Shown here: positions 5,209 to 12,775 of the stretch, one piece after another | Position numbering within the stretch: position 1 is the stretch's first letter | Layout of the letters: each line of letters begins with the position of its first letter | Assembly: GCA_021818645.1 (NCBI GenBank) | Contig: JAKATS010000137.1 | Location: forward strand, 1 to 13,169 | Reading direction: 5' to 3' | Length of the DNA: 13,169 nucleotides | Origin: Acidobacteriota bacterium | Lineage (GTDB): Bacteria; Acidobacteriota; Terriglobia; Terriglobales; SCQP01 | Notes under the pieces: model-generated | What the model was told of the DNA's origin: nothing | The model's input: the letters and a program-made list of their open reading frames with translations, nothing else | Databases searched by the model: none | Translations under genes and position numbers: made by a program

Positions 5209-7440
5209 ATGAACCAATGGGGAAAATGCAAACGGCGTGACTTCGTCAAGCTCACCCTGGCTGGTTCGGCGGGCGCCGCCGCCGCTACCACCGCCTGTCA
5301 TACTGCCGGCCGTGAGTTGGCGCCGCTGCTGTTTCCTGAGGAACAGATTCCCGCCGGCGTGGCTTATTGGTCGCGCGGGCTGTGCCGCCAGTGTGATGCC
5401 GGCTGCGGCGTACTGGTCAAGCGCATGCAGGCCATCGTGCCGCTGAGCATCAGGCATCAGGCGGTTCGCCAGGCGCGGCTGGTGGCCAAAAAACTCGAAG
5501 GTAATCCGGACCATCCGCTCAACCGGGGCGGACTTTGCGCCCGCGGCCAGGCGGCGCTCGAAGCGCTCTATCATCCTCTGCGGCTGGTCGCGCCGGCCTC
5601 GCGCGCGAACGCCGGCGCGCCTTTGCAGCCGCTGTCCTGGAACGCCGCGCTGGCCGGGTTGCAGCGTCAGTTATCCGCTGCCCGTCCCGGGGAAATCGCC
5701 TGGCTCGGCCGTCCGCTGCGCGGCACCGAAGCCGGACGGGTTGCCTCTTTTCTATCGTCACTTGCCGCGCGTTGGTGGGTGTACCAGGCCTTGCCGGCGC
5801 CGCGCGCTGAAGATGACGCGGCGCGTCTGGAGCGCCTGGGCGAAGCCGATTGCCTGCTTTCATTCGCCAATTTTCTCGAAGCCTGGCCCGGCCAGGCGGG
5901 CGCGACCCGCGCCTATGCCCGCTTCCGGCGCCAGCCGCAGAGTTATTTCCTGCAAGCTGAGCCGCGGCTCTCGCTGACCGCATCCAATGCCGATGACTGG
6001 GCCGCCTTGCGTCCCGGCAGTGAAGGAATTTTTGCCCTGGCCGTGGCGGCGCGCTGGCTTGAGCTTCGCGCCGGCGCCGCTGCCGTGCCGGCCTGGTTGC
6101 GCGCCTATGCCCGGACCGCCGCCCGGCGCTGCGATTTGCCGGCCGCGCAGATCACTTCCATTGCCCGGAAACTCGCCCGCGCGCGGCGGCCTCTGGTGCT
6201 CGGCGGACCCAGCGCCTACGCCTGCGAACATGCCGCCTTCCAGGTGGAAGCCATACATTTTCTGGCCCATCAGGCCGATCTTGTGTCCGGCATCGCACCG
6301 CCGGCGCCGCCCTCACCCGCGCCCCAGGGCGCGCCCGCCTTCACACCGCAGCTATTTGCCGGCCCGGTCACGCCGATACCGCGGGTGCTCATCGTGCATG
6401 ACGTCAACCCGCTGTTTTCCGCCCCCGTCGCCTGGAATTTGGATTCATGGCTGCGCGCCATTCCCTGCGTCGTCGTGCTAGGCACGATGCCGGATGAAAC
6501 CGCGGCCGTAGCGCATCAGCTCCTGCCACTTTCGACCACGCTGGAAAGTTGGGCCGACGACGAGCGCTTCACCGCTCAAGGCGAGCTGATTGCCACTCTC
6601 AATCCGCCCGCCATGCGGCCGATGCATGATACCCGCTCGCTGCTGGATATTCTGGCCCAACTGGTGCCGGCGTCCAGCGCGCGCGCCCTCCCGGCCGTCG
6701 CGCTGGCCGGGCAGTCCGCGCCTGACCCCGGGTTGGCGGCCATTCGCACGCACTGGCGGGGCTTGCAGCGTCGTTATGCGCCGCATCTGAATTTCGAAGC
6801 GTTCTGGCGCGGCGCACTTGAACGGGGTGGGTTCTGGACGGCTTCCTCGGCGGCAGCTTCTCCCGCCTCGGACGTCTCTGCTACCGCCGGCTTACGCGCG
6901 CGCCCTCGGCCGCCGCGTCCATGGTCGCGGCCGCCCGTCTCGCCTCCTGCCTGGGCCCAACCCTCGCCCGCTACGCCGACGGGTGAATACCCGTACTACC
7001 TGCACCTGTATGAATCCTCGTTGATGGGCGACGGCTCCGGCAGTTGGCTCACCTGGCTGCAGGAGCTGCCCGATCCCACCACCTCGGCCATGTGGTGCAA
7101 CTGGGTCGAGCTGCATCCCCGCCTCGCTGCCCGTCTGGGATTGCGGCAAGGGGACGGGGTCTGGGTGGAAACCACGGCCGGAAAAATCGAGTTGCCGGTG
7201 TTTCTGTATCCCGGCCTGCGGCCCGATACCGCCGCCATCCCTACCGGCCAGGGTCACTCCGCCGGCCAGGCCGTCACCAACCGCGGCGCCAATCCTTTCC
7301 GGCTGCTCTCCGGCCGCCGCGATCCGGAAACCGGCGCGCTCGCCTGGCAGGCCGATCCGGTTCGCCTCACTCCTTCCGGGCGCCGGCTGCCGCTGCCGTT
7401 ATTCGGCCGCAGCCTGCATGCCCGCGTTCATCCTCGCTGA
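5209..7440 (+). CDS. actB1: Molybdopterin oxidoreductase-fold protein, ActB1-like, unfused
   Basis: Tat-exported 743-residue periplasmic subunit with the complex iron-sulfur molybdoenzyme fold. The N-terminus carries a twin-arginine signal (KRRDFVKL, residues 8-15) followed by an Ala/Gly-rich segment. Cys30 could be a weak lipobox. Cys59, Cys62, Cys66 and Cys110 (CxxCxxxC...C) are placed to bind an N-terminal [4Fe-4S] cluster. The middle (about 207-260, with LLSFANFLEAW and EPRLSLTASNADDW) and the C-terminal domain (about 592-740, with ESSLMGDGSGSW and LQELPDP) resemble the B1 half of ActB. The stretch between Cys110 and residue 207 is short and shows no obvious Mo ligand, so this is probably a structural, non-catalytic relative, as known for ActB. 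Canonical ActB is one chain of about 1000 residues. Here the ferredoxin half is a separate gene 11 bases downstream. Residues 543-591 are a Pro/Arg/Ala-rich linker. Confidence 0.8.
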   Translation: MNQWGKCKRRDFVKLTLAGSAGAAAATTACHTAGRELAPLLFPEEQIPAGVAYWSRGLCRQCDAGCGVLVKRMQAIVPLSIRHQAVRQARLVAKKLEGNPDHPLNRGGLCARGQAALEALYHPLRLVAPASRANAGAPLQPLSWNAALAGLQRQLSAARPGEIAWLGRPLRGTEAGRVASFLSSLAARWWVYQALPAPRAEDDAARLERLGEADCLLSFANFLEAWPGQAGATRAYARFRRQPQSYFLQAEPRLSLTASNADDWAALRPGSEGIFALAVAARWLELRAGAAAVPAWLRAYARTAARRCDLPAAQITSIARKLARARRPLVLGGPSAYACEHAAFQVEAIHFLAHQADLVSGIAPPAPPSPAPQGAPAFTPQLFAGPVTPIPRVLIVHDVNPLFSAPVAWNLDSWLRAIPCVVVLGTMPDETAAVAHQLLPLSTTLESWADDERFTAQGELIATLNPPAMRPMHDTRSLLDILAQLVPASSARALPAVALAGQSAPDPGLAAIRTHWRGLQRRYAPHLNFEAFWRGALERGGFWTASSAAASPASDVSATAGLRARPRPPRPWSRPPVSPPAWAQPSPATPTGEYPYYLHLYESSLMGDGSGSWLTWLQELPDPTTSAMWCNWVELHPRLAARLGLRQGDGVWVETTAGKIELPVFLYPGLRPDTAAIPTGQGHSAGQAVTNRGANPFRLLSGRRDPETGALAWQADPVRLTPSGRRLPLPLFGRSLHARVHPR

Positions 7441-7451
7441 GGTCATGACTT

Positions 7452-8222
7452 ATGCTCAACTCCGACTCTTCAACCAATGTCCGGCCGCGCTGGGCCATGA
7501 TCGTTGATTTGAATGCCTGCACTGGCTGCTCGGCCTGCGTAGTTGCCTGCCGCGCTGAGAACAACATTCCCATCACCGGGCCCGATGAAGCCGCCTACAA
7601 CGGAACCATCCAGTGGATGCGCATCGAGCGCAACTGGAAAGGCCGGGACCGCGATTTCCGGGTGGAAAACCGCCCCGTCAACTGCCAGCAGTGTGATGAT
7701 GCGCCGTGCGAGCCGGTCTGTCCGGTCCTGGCCACCTATACCAATGCCGAAGGCGTCAGCGTGCAGGTGTACAACCGCTGTGTCGGCACCCGCTATTGCG
7801 GACTCAACTGCCCCTATCAGGCGCGCTTTTTCAACTGGTTTGATTACGCCTGGCCGTCTCCGCTGGATGTGCAGCTCAATCCCGATGTCAGCATCCGGAC
7901 CCGCGGCATCATGGAAAAATGCAGCTTCTGCATTCAGCGCATCAATGCCGCAGAGCGCCAGGCGGAGCGCGAAAAACGCCCGCTGCAGGCTGACGAAATT
8001 CAGCCCGCCTGCGCTCAGTCCTGCCCGGCCCAGGCGCTGATCTTTGGCGATATTCACCAGCCCGGCGGCCGCTTCAGCCAGGCCTGGAAAGATCCCGGAC
8101 TGGAAACGCTGCTGCCGGAGGTGGGCACCCGGCCCAAAGTGCGTTACGCGCGGCGCGTTGCAACGCCGCGCAGCGTGCTGGCCGCGGCCCCGGAAACTCC
8201 CGTCGCGGAGGTGGAAGCATGA
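7452..8222 (+). CDS. actB2: Four-cluster ferredoxin subunit, ActB2-like
   Basis: Iron-sulfur electron-transfer subunit of 256 residues, of the DmsB/NrfC/PsrB class. It would wire the quinone site of the membrane subunit to the periplasmic cytochromes. Cysteine groups in order: Cys23/26/29/33, Cys78/81/86/90, Cys110/116/120, Cys157/160 and Cys187/191. In the third group the expected second Cys is Thr113 (CVGTRYCGLNCPY), which predicts a [3Fe-4S] cluster alongside three [4Fe-4S] clusters, as reported for alternative complex III. There is no signal peptide of its own, so export is probably by piggy-back with the Tat-bearing upstream partner. The ATG follows a GAGG (7439-7442) that overlaps the upstream stop codon. 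The gene's own stop overlaps the next start (ATGA at 8219-8222), so all three should be translationally linked. The C-terminus is a short Ala/Pro/Glu-rich tail. Confidence 0.85.
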   Translation: MLNSDSSTNVRPRWAMIVDLNACTGCSACVVACRAENNIPITGPDEAAYNGTIQWMRIERNWKGRDRDFRVENRPVNCQQCDDAPCEPVCPVLATYTNAEGVSVQVYNRCVGTRYCGLNCPYQARFFNWFDYAWPSPLDVQLNPDVSIRTRGIMEKCSFCIQRINAAERQAEREKRPLQADEIQPACAQSCPAQALIFGDIHQPGGRFSQAWKDPGLETLLPEVGTRPKVRYARRVATPRSVLAAAPETPVAEVEA

Positions 8223-9565
8223 GCGCCGTGATCTCCCCTGCCCCGCACGTCTCGGGCGTTAAAACCGCAGCCGATGCGCTGCTGCAGCCCATGCGGTACA
8301 CCAGCCGGGCTTACCGCCGCATGACATTGCTGCTGCTCATGGTGATCGGCTGGGCCATGTTCTGCTTCATCTATCAGGCCATGGTCGGCCTGGGCGTCAC
8401 CGGCCTGCGCCGTCCCGTTTTCTGGGGCTTCTTCATCACCGATTTTGTCTTCTGGATCGGCATCAGCCACGCCGGCACGCTGATTTCCGCCATCCTGCGC
8501 CTCACCAACGCAACCTGGCGCTATCCCGTCACCCGGGCCGCCGAGGCGATTACCGTCTTCGCGCTGATGATCGGCGGCCTGTTTCCCATGGTTCATCTCG
8601 GCCGCCCCTGGTTCTTTTACTGGCTGGCGCCCTATCCCACCGAGCGCATGATCTGGCCCAATTTCCGCTCGCCGCTGGAATGGGATTTCTTCGCCATCTC
8701 CACCTACCTCACCGCCAGCACGCTGTATCTATATTTGCCCATGCTGCCCGATCTGGCGCTGGCGCGCGATCGCAGCCGCGGTTGGCGGCATCGTCTCTAC
8801 CGCTTTCTGTCCATGAGCTGGCAGGGCACCCAGGTTCAATGGCGCCGGCTTGAATTGGCCATTCAGCTCATGGCCGCCGTAGTCATCGGCATCGCCGTCT
8901 CCGTGCATACCATCGTGAGCTGGGATTTCGCCATGTCGGTCGTGCCCAGTTGGCATTCGACCATCTTCGGTCCCTATTTTGTCGCCGGCGCGATTTTCAG
9001 CGGCATCGCCGCCCTGATCGTAATCATGGCCATTTTGCGCCGCGTCTATCACCTCGAAGCCTATCTTCAACCCAAACATTTTTCTAATCTCGGTAAATTA
9101 CTGCTCACCATGACACTGCTCTGGGGTTATTTCGTGACCGCTGAAATGATCACCACTTGGTACGGCAATCTGCCCGACGAGATGGGCACGTTCTGGAGCA
9201 AGGTCAGCGGGCACTATGCCTGGCTGTTCTGGACGATGGTGCTGTGCAATTTCATCATTCCCTTTCCCCTGCTGGCCATCCGGAAACTGCGCACCATCGG
9301 CGGCACGGTCATCGCATCATGCACCATTCTGGTGGGCATGTGGCTCGAGCGCTTCATTATCGTTGTGCCCGGCGCCGCCAGCCAGCGGCTCAGTTTCAAC
9401 CGCTGGTATGGTTATTACCCCCACTGGACCGAGATCAGCATTTCGCTCGCCACGTTATGCGCCATGACGCTGCTGTACATGCTCTTCACCAAGGTTTTTC
9501 CCATCATTTCGATCTGGGAACTGGGCGCCACCAAGCATTCTGCTCCGGCGGCGGTGGAGGAATAA
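8219..9565 (+). CDS. actC: NrfD/PsrC-family quinone-binding membrane subunit, ActC-like
   Basis: Integral inner-membrane protein of 448 residues with about ten predicted helices, the quinol-interacting subunit of NrfD/PsrC-type complexes. Recognisable family segments are GISHAGTLISAIL (about residues 80-92), FPMVHLGRPW (about 122-131) and SVHTIVSWDFAMSVVPSWHST (split around 229-249). These closely match what I know of ActC, and the residues in these helices line the quinone site in the family. The N-terminal 35 residues are cytoplasmic and the C-terminus ends in a short soluble tail. The start ATG overlaps the upstream ferredoxin stop by four bases and the gene ends two bases before the DUF3341 gene, as expected for subunits made together. 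Alternative complex III normally has a second homologue (ActF). None follows here within the window. Confidence 0.88.
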   Translation: MSAVISPAPHVSGVKTAADALLQPMRYTSRAYRRMTLLLLMVIGWAMFCFIYQAMVGLGVTGLRRPVFWGFFITDFVFWIGISHAGTLISAILRLTNATWRYPVTRAAEAITVFALMIGGLFPMVHLGRPWFFYWLAPYPTERMIWPNFRSPLEWDFFAISTYLTASTLYLYLPMLPDLALARDRSRGWRHRLYRFLSMSWQGTQVQWRRLELAIQLMAAVVIGIAVSVHTIVSWDFAMSVVPSWHSTIFGPYFVAGAIFSGIAALIVIMAILRRVYHLEAYLQPKHFSNLGKLLLTMTLLWGYFVTAEMITTWYGNLPDEMGTFWSKVSGHYAWLFWTMVLCNFIIPFPLLAIRKLRTIGGTVIASCTILVGMWLERFIIVVPGAASQRLSFNRWYGYYPHWTEISISLATLCAMTLLYMLFTKVFPIISIWELGATKHSAPAAVEE

Positions 9566-9567
9566 CC

Positions 9568-10092
9568 ATGAAATCAGCCACGATTGAGGTCAGCCTGCGC
9601 CTGCCCTGCGAGGGAGAGAATGCCGCCGATCTGCCCGCCATGGTCGAGTTGCTTCGGCGCCAGGGCGTGGCCGAGCGGCGGATTCAGGTGCTGAGCCGCG
9701 AACCGCTCGCCGCCTTTCCCGCTTCCCGCAGCCACATGTCGAAGTTAGGCATGGCCGGCGCCCTGTTCGGGTTCTGCGGCGCCATCACCGGCCTGGTGGT
9801 CATGACCCTGGATTATCGCGTGCATACCGGCGGCATGCCCTTGATCGCATCTTTTCCGCTGGGCGTAATCACCTATGAAATGACCCTGTTGAGTTCGATT
9901 CTGGCCATGCTGCTGACATTATTCATCAACGCCCGTCTGGGCCCCGCCCGGCGCATGGCCGGGCATCCCGAGCTTGATTATGGCGAGGCGATTCTCAGCG
10001 TCCATTGTGAAGATCGCCTGCAGGCGCAGCAGGTCCGGGAACTGCTCGCCCGCCTGGATCCCGGCCCGATGGCAACGAAAGTCCGGCAATAA
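9568..10092 (+). CDS. actD: DUF3341 membrane protein, ActD-like
   Basis: Protein of 174 residues matching the DUF3341/ActD pattern: a soluble N-terminal alpha/beta part (1-58), two transmembrane helices (about 60-80 and 92-120) joined by a short loop with His86 and Gly-Gly, and a soluble C-terminal part (121-174) with the HPELDYGEAILSV segment. Known ActD is a membrane-embedded structural subunit packed beside ActC and has no cofactor. I chose the ATG at 9568, two bases after the stop of the ActC-like gene, with a GGAGG at 9556-9560 inside the end of that gene. Longer upstream extension of this frame is a shadow of the ActC-like gene. Confidence 0.83.
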   Translation: MKSATIEVSLRLPCEGENAADLPAMVELLRRQGVAERRIQVLSREPLAAFPASRSHMSKLGMAGALFGFCGAITGLVVMTLDYRVHTGGMPLIASFPLGVITYEMTLLSSILAMLLTLFINARLGPARRMAGHPELDYGEAILSVHCEDRLQAQQVRELLARLDPGPMATKVRQ

Positions 10093-10095
10093 AAC

Positions 10096-10100
10096 AGGAG
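10096..10100 (+). promoter_or_regulatory. Ribosome binding site deciding a TTG start
   Basis: AGGAG lies eight bases before the TTG at 10109. It is the reason for starting the dihaem cytochrome there instead of at an ATG inside the upstream gene. Confidence 0.7.
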
Positions 10101-10108
10101 AAACTGCC

Positions 10109-11023
10109 TTGTACTGGCCGAACCTCAAACCATATTTTCGCTCACGGCTGCGCCTCTCTTGCGTCCTCACGCTCCTGCTGATCGGCGGGTTGGCCGCTGG
10201 GCCCGTCGCCGCCGCCAACGTTGCGGCGACGAATCGGACTGCGGCGAAAGTTGCGGAGAAAAATCGGCCCATGGCTTCTTCACCCGTGCGCCGCCAACCC
10301 GCGCCTCCAGTCTTTTCAGACAGCCTGTTGCCGGTTACACCGCAGTCATTGTTTTTCGACAATTGCGCTCCCTGCCACGGTGATCGTGGCGGAGGCCGCA
10401 TCGGCCCTCGGGTCGCCGCCAGGAACTGGACTGCGAAGGTGTTCAATGCCCAAGTGCGGCAAGGGGGGCTGGTCATGCCCGCGTTTTCACCCGCGCGCAT
10501 TTCCGATGCGCAGCTGGCCGATATGCTGGCCTGGGTGAACGCGATGCCTGCGCCCCCCGCGGCGGCGCAATTGCCCGCCCCGGACAGCCATGCTCCAGGC
10601 GCGGCATTTTTCCAGGCCAACTGTCTCGCCTGCCATGGCGTGGAGGCGCGCGGCGGAATCGCGCCCGGCATTCTCAATACCGCGCTCTCGTATACCCGCT
10701 TTCTCGCCCAGGTGCGGCATGGCGGCGGCATGATGCCTGCCTTTGCTCCGGCGCAGATCAGCCCTCTGCAGACTGAACAGATCTACAGCTATCTGCACCC
10801 GCCGCCGTCCAGCCCCGAACCCGGCCGCCGGGTCCCCCTGCCGTCGGTGCCCAATTATGTGCAGTTGACGCTGTTTGGCTTCGCCGCCCTGGCGTTATTG
10901 GCGCAACTGGGCAGCGAGCATTTGCGCCGGCGCCGCCAGTTGGTCGCGCAGGAACAGGCGCGGCTTCAGGACTGGCTGCCCCAGGAAGAAGACGAGGCCC
11001 GCCTGCGCATCCGCATTTTCTAA
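10109..11023 (+). CDS. Membrane-anchored dihaem cytochrome c
   Basis: Periplasmic electron carrier of 304 residues. A signal peptide or anchor spans about 14-36, followed by a low-complexity linker. Two tandem class I cytochrome c domains follow: haem 1 at Cys86-His90 with candidate axial Met123 (MPAF), and haem 2 at Cys172-His176 with Met208 or Met209 (MMPAF). A hydrophobic segment near 253-272 would be a C-terminal membrane anchor, ending in a charged cytoplasmic tail of about 30 residues. The two domains look like an internal duplication. The TTG start is chosen from the AGGAG at 10096-10100, and the gene starts 16 bases after the ActD-like gene. In alternative complex III this place is normally held by a monohaem cytochrome (ActE), so the dihaem may be its functional replacement. 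It could also deliver electrons to a terminal oxidase or to the pentahaem subunit. Confidence 0.82.
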   Translation: MYWPNLKPYFRSRLRLSCVLTLLLIGGLAAGPVAAANVAATNRTAAKVAEKNRPMASSPVRRQPAPPVFSDSLLPVTPQSLFFDNCAPCHGDRGGGRIGPRVAARNWTAKVFNAQVRQGGLVMPAFSPARISDAQLADMLAWVNAMPAPPAAAQLPAPDSHAPGAAFFQANCLACHGVEARGGIAPGILNTALSYTRFLAQVRHGGGMMPAFAPAQISPLQTEQIYSYLHPPPSSPEPGRRVPLPSVPNYVQLTLFGFAALALLAQLGSEHLRRRRQLVAQEQARLQDWLPQEEDEARLRIRIF

Positions 11024-11063
11024 ATAAATTAAGGAATGGTTTTTTCCTGATGTCGCGGCCCGG

Positions 11064-11080
11064 AGTCCTTGCGACGTGAG
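11064..11080 (+). repeat. Short element shared with the upstream intergenic region
   Basis: The 17 bases AGTCCTTGCGACGTGAG match 15 of 17 bases of the segment at 2803-2819 (AGTCCTCGTGACGTGAG). Both lie in intergenic DNA, one before each side of the cytochrome cluster, and both are followed by an ACTTAG/TTAGGG-like sequence. Here the element runs into a hairpin (GACGT at 11073-11077 with ACGTC at 11090-11094). Function is unknown. Confidence 0.35.
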
Positions 11081-11209
11081 TTAGGGCTAACGTCTTCCAA
11101 CGCCGCGCGGTGCCGCTGTTCGCCGCGCTTGGCCCTTTTCCGGATCATTGCCATCGAGACTTGCGGCATGGGCTTGGGTCTCGGGCTTCCCCATCCATCA
11201 TGTAAACTG

Positions 11210-11215
11210 TATATT
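11210..11215 (+). promoter_or_regulatory. Possible -10 box of the gcvT promoter
   Basis: TATATT (11210-11215) in an otherwise GC-rich leader would place transcription start about 15 bases before the gcvT ATG at 11237. No good -35 match is seen at the right spacing, so support is weak. Confidence 0.25.
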
Positions 11216-11236
11216 CTCGCCTTTAAGTCCTACAGC

Positions 11237-12331
11237 ATGGATTTGCAGCGTACTCCCCTGTTTGCCGCTCATCGCCAGTTGCGCGCCCGGATGGCGCCCT
11301 TCGGCGGCTGGGAAATGCCCATCGAATATAGCGGCATCCTCGCCGAGCACATGGCGGTGCGCCGCCAGGCCGGCCTGTTTGATGTCAGTCATATGGGCGA
11401 AATCATGGTGCGCGGGCCGCGGGCGCTCGAATTGATCCAGCATGTCTGCTGCAATGACGCCGCCCGGCTGAAAATCGGCCAGGCCCAGTATTCCGGGCTG
11501 ATGACTGAACAGGGTGGTTTTGTGGACGACCTGCTGGTGCACAAGGTCACTGAATCGGAATACCTGCTGGTGGTGAACGCGGGCAATCAGGCCAACGACT
11601 TCGAATATATTCAGCAGCACAATCCCATGCGGGCCGAAGTGCGGAACGCCGGCCCGGAATTTGCCCAGTTGGCCCTGCAGGGGCCCAGGGCGCTGGAAAT
11701 CCTCAAGCCGCTGACTCCATTCCCGATCGCCACCGTTCCCTATTACTGGTTCACGCGCGAGCCCGTTCTCGGCATTCCCGCCTGGATCGCGCGCACCGGC
11801 TATACCGGTGAAGACGGCTTCGAAATCTACTGCGCGCCCTCCGATGCCGAAACGCTCTGGTTCGGCCTGCTGGAAAAAGGCCGGGCCGCGGGCCTGCTTC
11901 CCTGCGGCCTGGGCGCCCGCAATACCCTCCGCCTCGAAGCCGCTATGCCCCTCTACGGCCACGAAATAGATCTCCACACCACCCCCTGGGAAGCCCGGCT
12001 GGGCTGGATCTGCAAACTTTCCAAAGGTGATTTCCTGGGCTGTGCCGTCTTGCGGCAGGCGCAGGCTCAGCCCTTATCGCGTCTGTTATACGGCCTGCGC
12101 ATGCTGGAGCCCGGCATCGCCCGCGACGGCTATCCCGTGCTGCACAACGGCCGGCCCATCGGCCAGGTCACCAGCGGCGCGCCCGCCCCCGCGCTGGGCG
12201 CCAACATCGCTCTCGCTTATTTACCGCCGGAATTTAAAAGCGGCCAGGAAGTCGTGGTGCAGGTCCGCCAGCGCCCGCTCCGCGCCGGCATTGTGGAGCT
12301 GCCTTTTTACCGGCGCGCGCAAGCCGCCTGA
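11237..12331 (+). CDS. gcvT: Glycine cleavage system T-protein (aminomethyltransferase)
   Basis: Cytoplasmic aminomethyltransferase of 364 residues, the usual family length. It takes the aminomethyl group from lipoyl-H-protein, releases ammonia and makes 5,10-methylene-tetrahydrofolate. Family marks: [11 protein letters not shown] near 21-31, [10 protein letters not shown] at 46-55, GGFVDDLLV at 93-101 with the likely catalytic Asp97 or Asp98, and [14 protein letters not shown] in the middle. The frame extends upstream to 11069, but the homologous N-terminus (MDLQRTPLF) begins at the ATG at 11237. No convincing ribosome binding site precedes it. It heads the gcvT-gcvH-gcvPA operon, with gcvH 12 bases downstream. 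Confidence 0.95.
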   Translation: MDLQRTPLFAAHRQLRARMAPFGGWEMPIEYSGILAEHMAVRRQAGLFDVSHMGEIMVRGPRALELIQHVCCNDAARLKIGQAQYSGLMTEQGGFVDDLLVHKVTESEYLLVVNAGNQANDFEYIQQHNPMRAEVRNAGPEFAQLALQGPRALEILKPLTPFPIATVPYYWFTREPVLGIPAWIARTGYTGEDGFEIYCAPSDAETLWFGLLEKGRAAGLLPCGLGARNTLRLEAAMPLYGHEIDLHTTPWEARLGWICKLSKGDFLGCAVLRQAQAQPLSRLLYGLRMLEPGIARDGYPVLHNGRPIGQVTSGAPAPALGANIALAYLPPEFKSGQEVVVQVRQRPLRAGIVELPFYRRAQAA

Positions 12332-12343
12332 TTTGGAGATCCC

Positions 12344-12730
12344 ATGGAATATCCCGCCAGCTATCAATACACCAAGGAACATGAATGGGCGCTGGTTGAA
12401 AACGGCGCCGCCCGCATCGGTATCACCGATCATGCCCAGCATGCGCTCGGCGATATCGTCTTTGTCGAACTGCCCGCGCTGGGCGCCGAGCTGACCGCCG
12501 GCCAGGTCCTGGGCACGGTTGAAAGCGTCAAGGCGGTGTCGGATATCTTCTCGCCTCTGGCCGGCAAAGTCGCCGCCGTCAACACCGAACTGGCGCTGAA
12601 TCCCGAGCTGGTGAATCAGGATCCTCATGGTCGCGGCTGGCTGGTGCAGATTGAACTGACGCCGGACGCGCCCCCGCCCAAACTGCTGAATGCCGCCGAA
12701 TATGCTGCCTACGTCGCGGAAGAAAACTGA
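12344..12730 (+). CDS. gcvH: Glycine cleavage system H-protein (lipoyl carrier)
   Basis: Small lipoyl-carrying protein of 128 residues that shuttles the aminomethyl group between the P-, T- and L-proteins in the cytoplasm. The lipoylation site is Lys63 in the motif TVESVKAVSDI. The N-terminal YTKEHEWA and the GITDHAQHALGDIVFVELP segment are typical of the family and the length is normal. The ATG follows a GGAG at 12335-12338. It lies between gcvT and gcvPA, as expected for joint expression. Confidence 0.96.
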   Translation: MEYPASYQYTKEHEWALVENGAARIGITDHAQHALGDIVFVELPALGAELTAGQVLGTVESVKAVSDIFSPLAGKVAAVNTELALNPELVNQDPHGRGWLVQIELTPDAPPPKLLNAAEYAAYVAEEN

Positions 12731-12775
12731 TACTTGCCGTATTCGTGTGCCTCATTTCCTCTGTTTCGATTGACC

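Noticed and set aside
5209..7440. Active molybdenum enzyme such as polysulfide, tetrathionate or arsenate reductase
   Set aside because: Middle and C-terminal motifs resemble ActB1, the region for the Mo ligand is short, and the neighbours (pentahaem, DUF3341, dihaem) fit alternative complex III better.
11069..11236. Upstream extension of gcvT starting at 11069
   Set aside because: The added 56 residues match nothing in the T-protein family, and the normal N-terminus begins at 11237.
11024..11236. Glycine riboswitch before gcvT
   Set aside because: I looked for the conserved glycine aptamer core and saw no convincing match. Only short hairpins are present.
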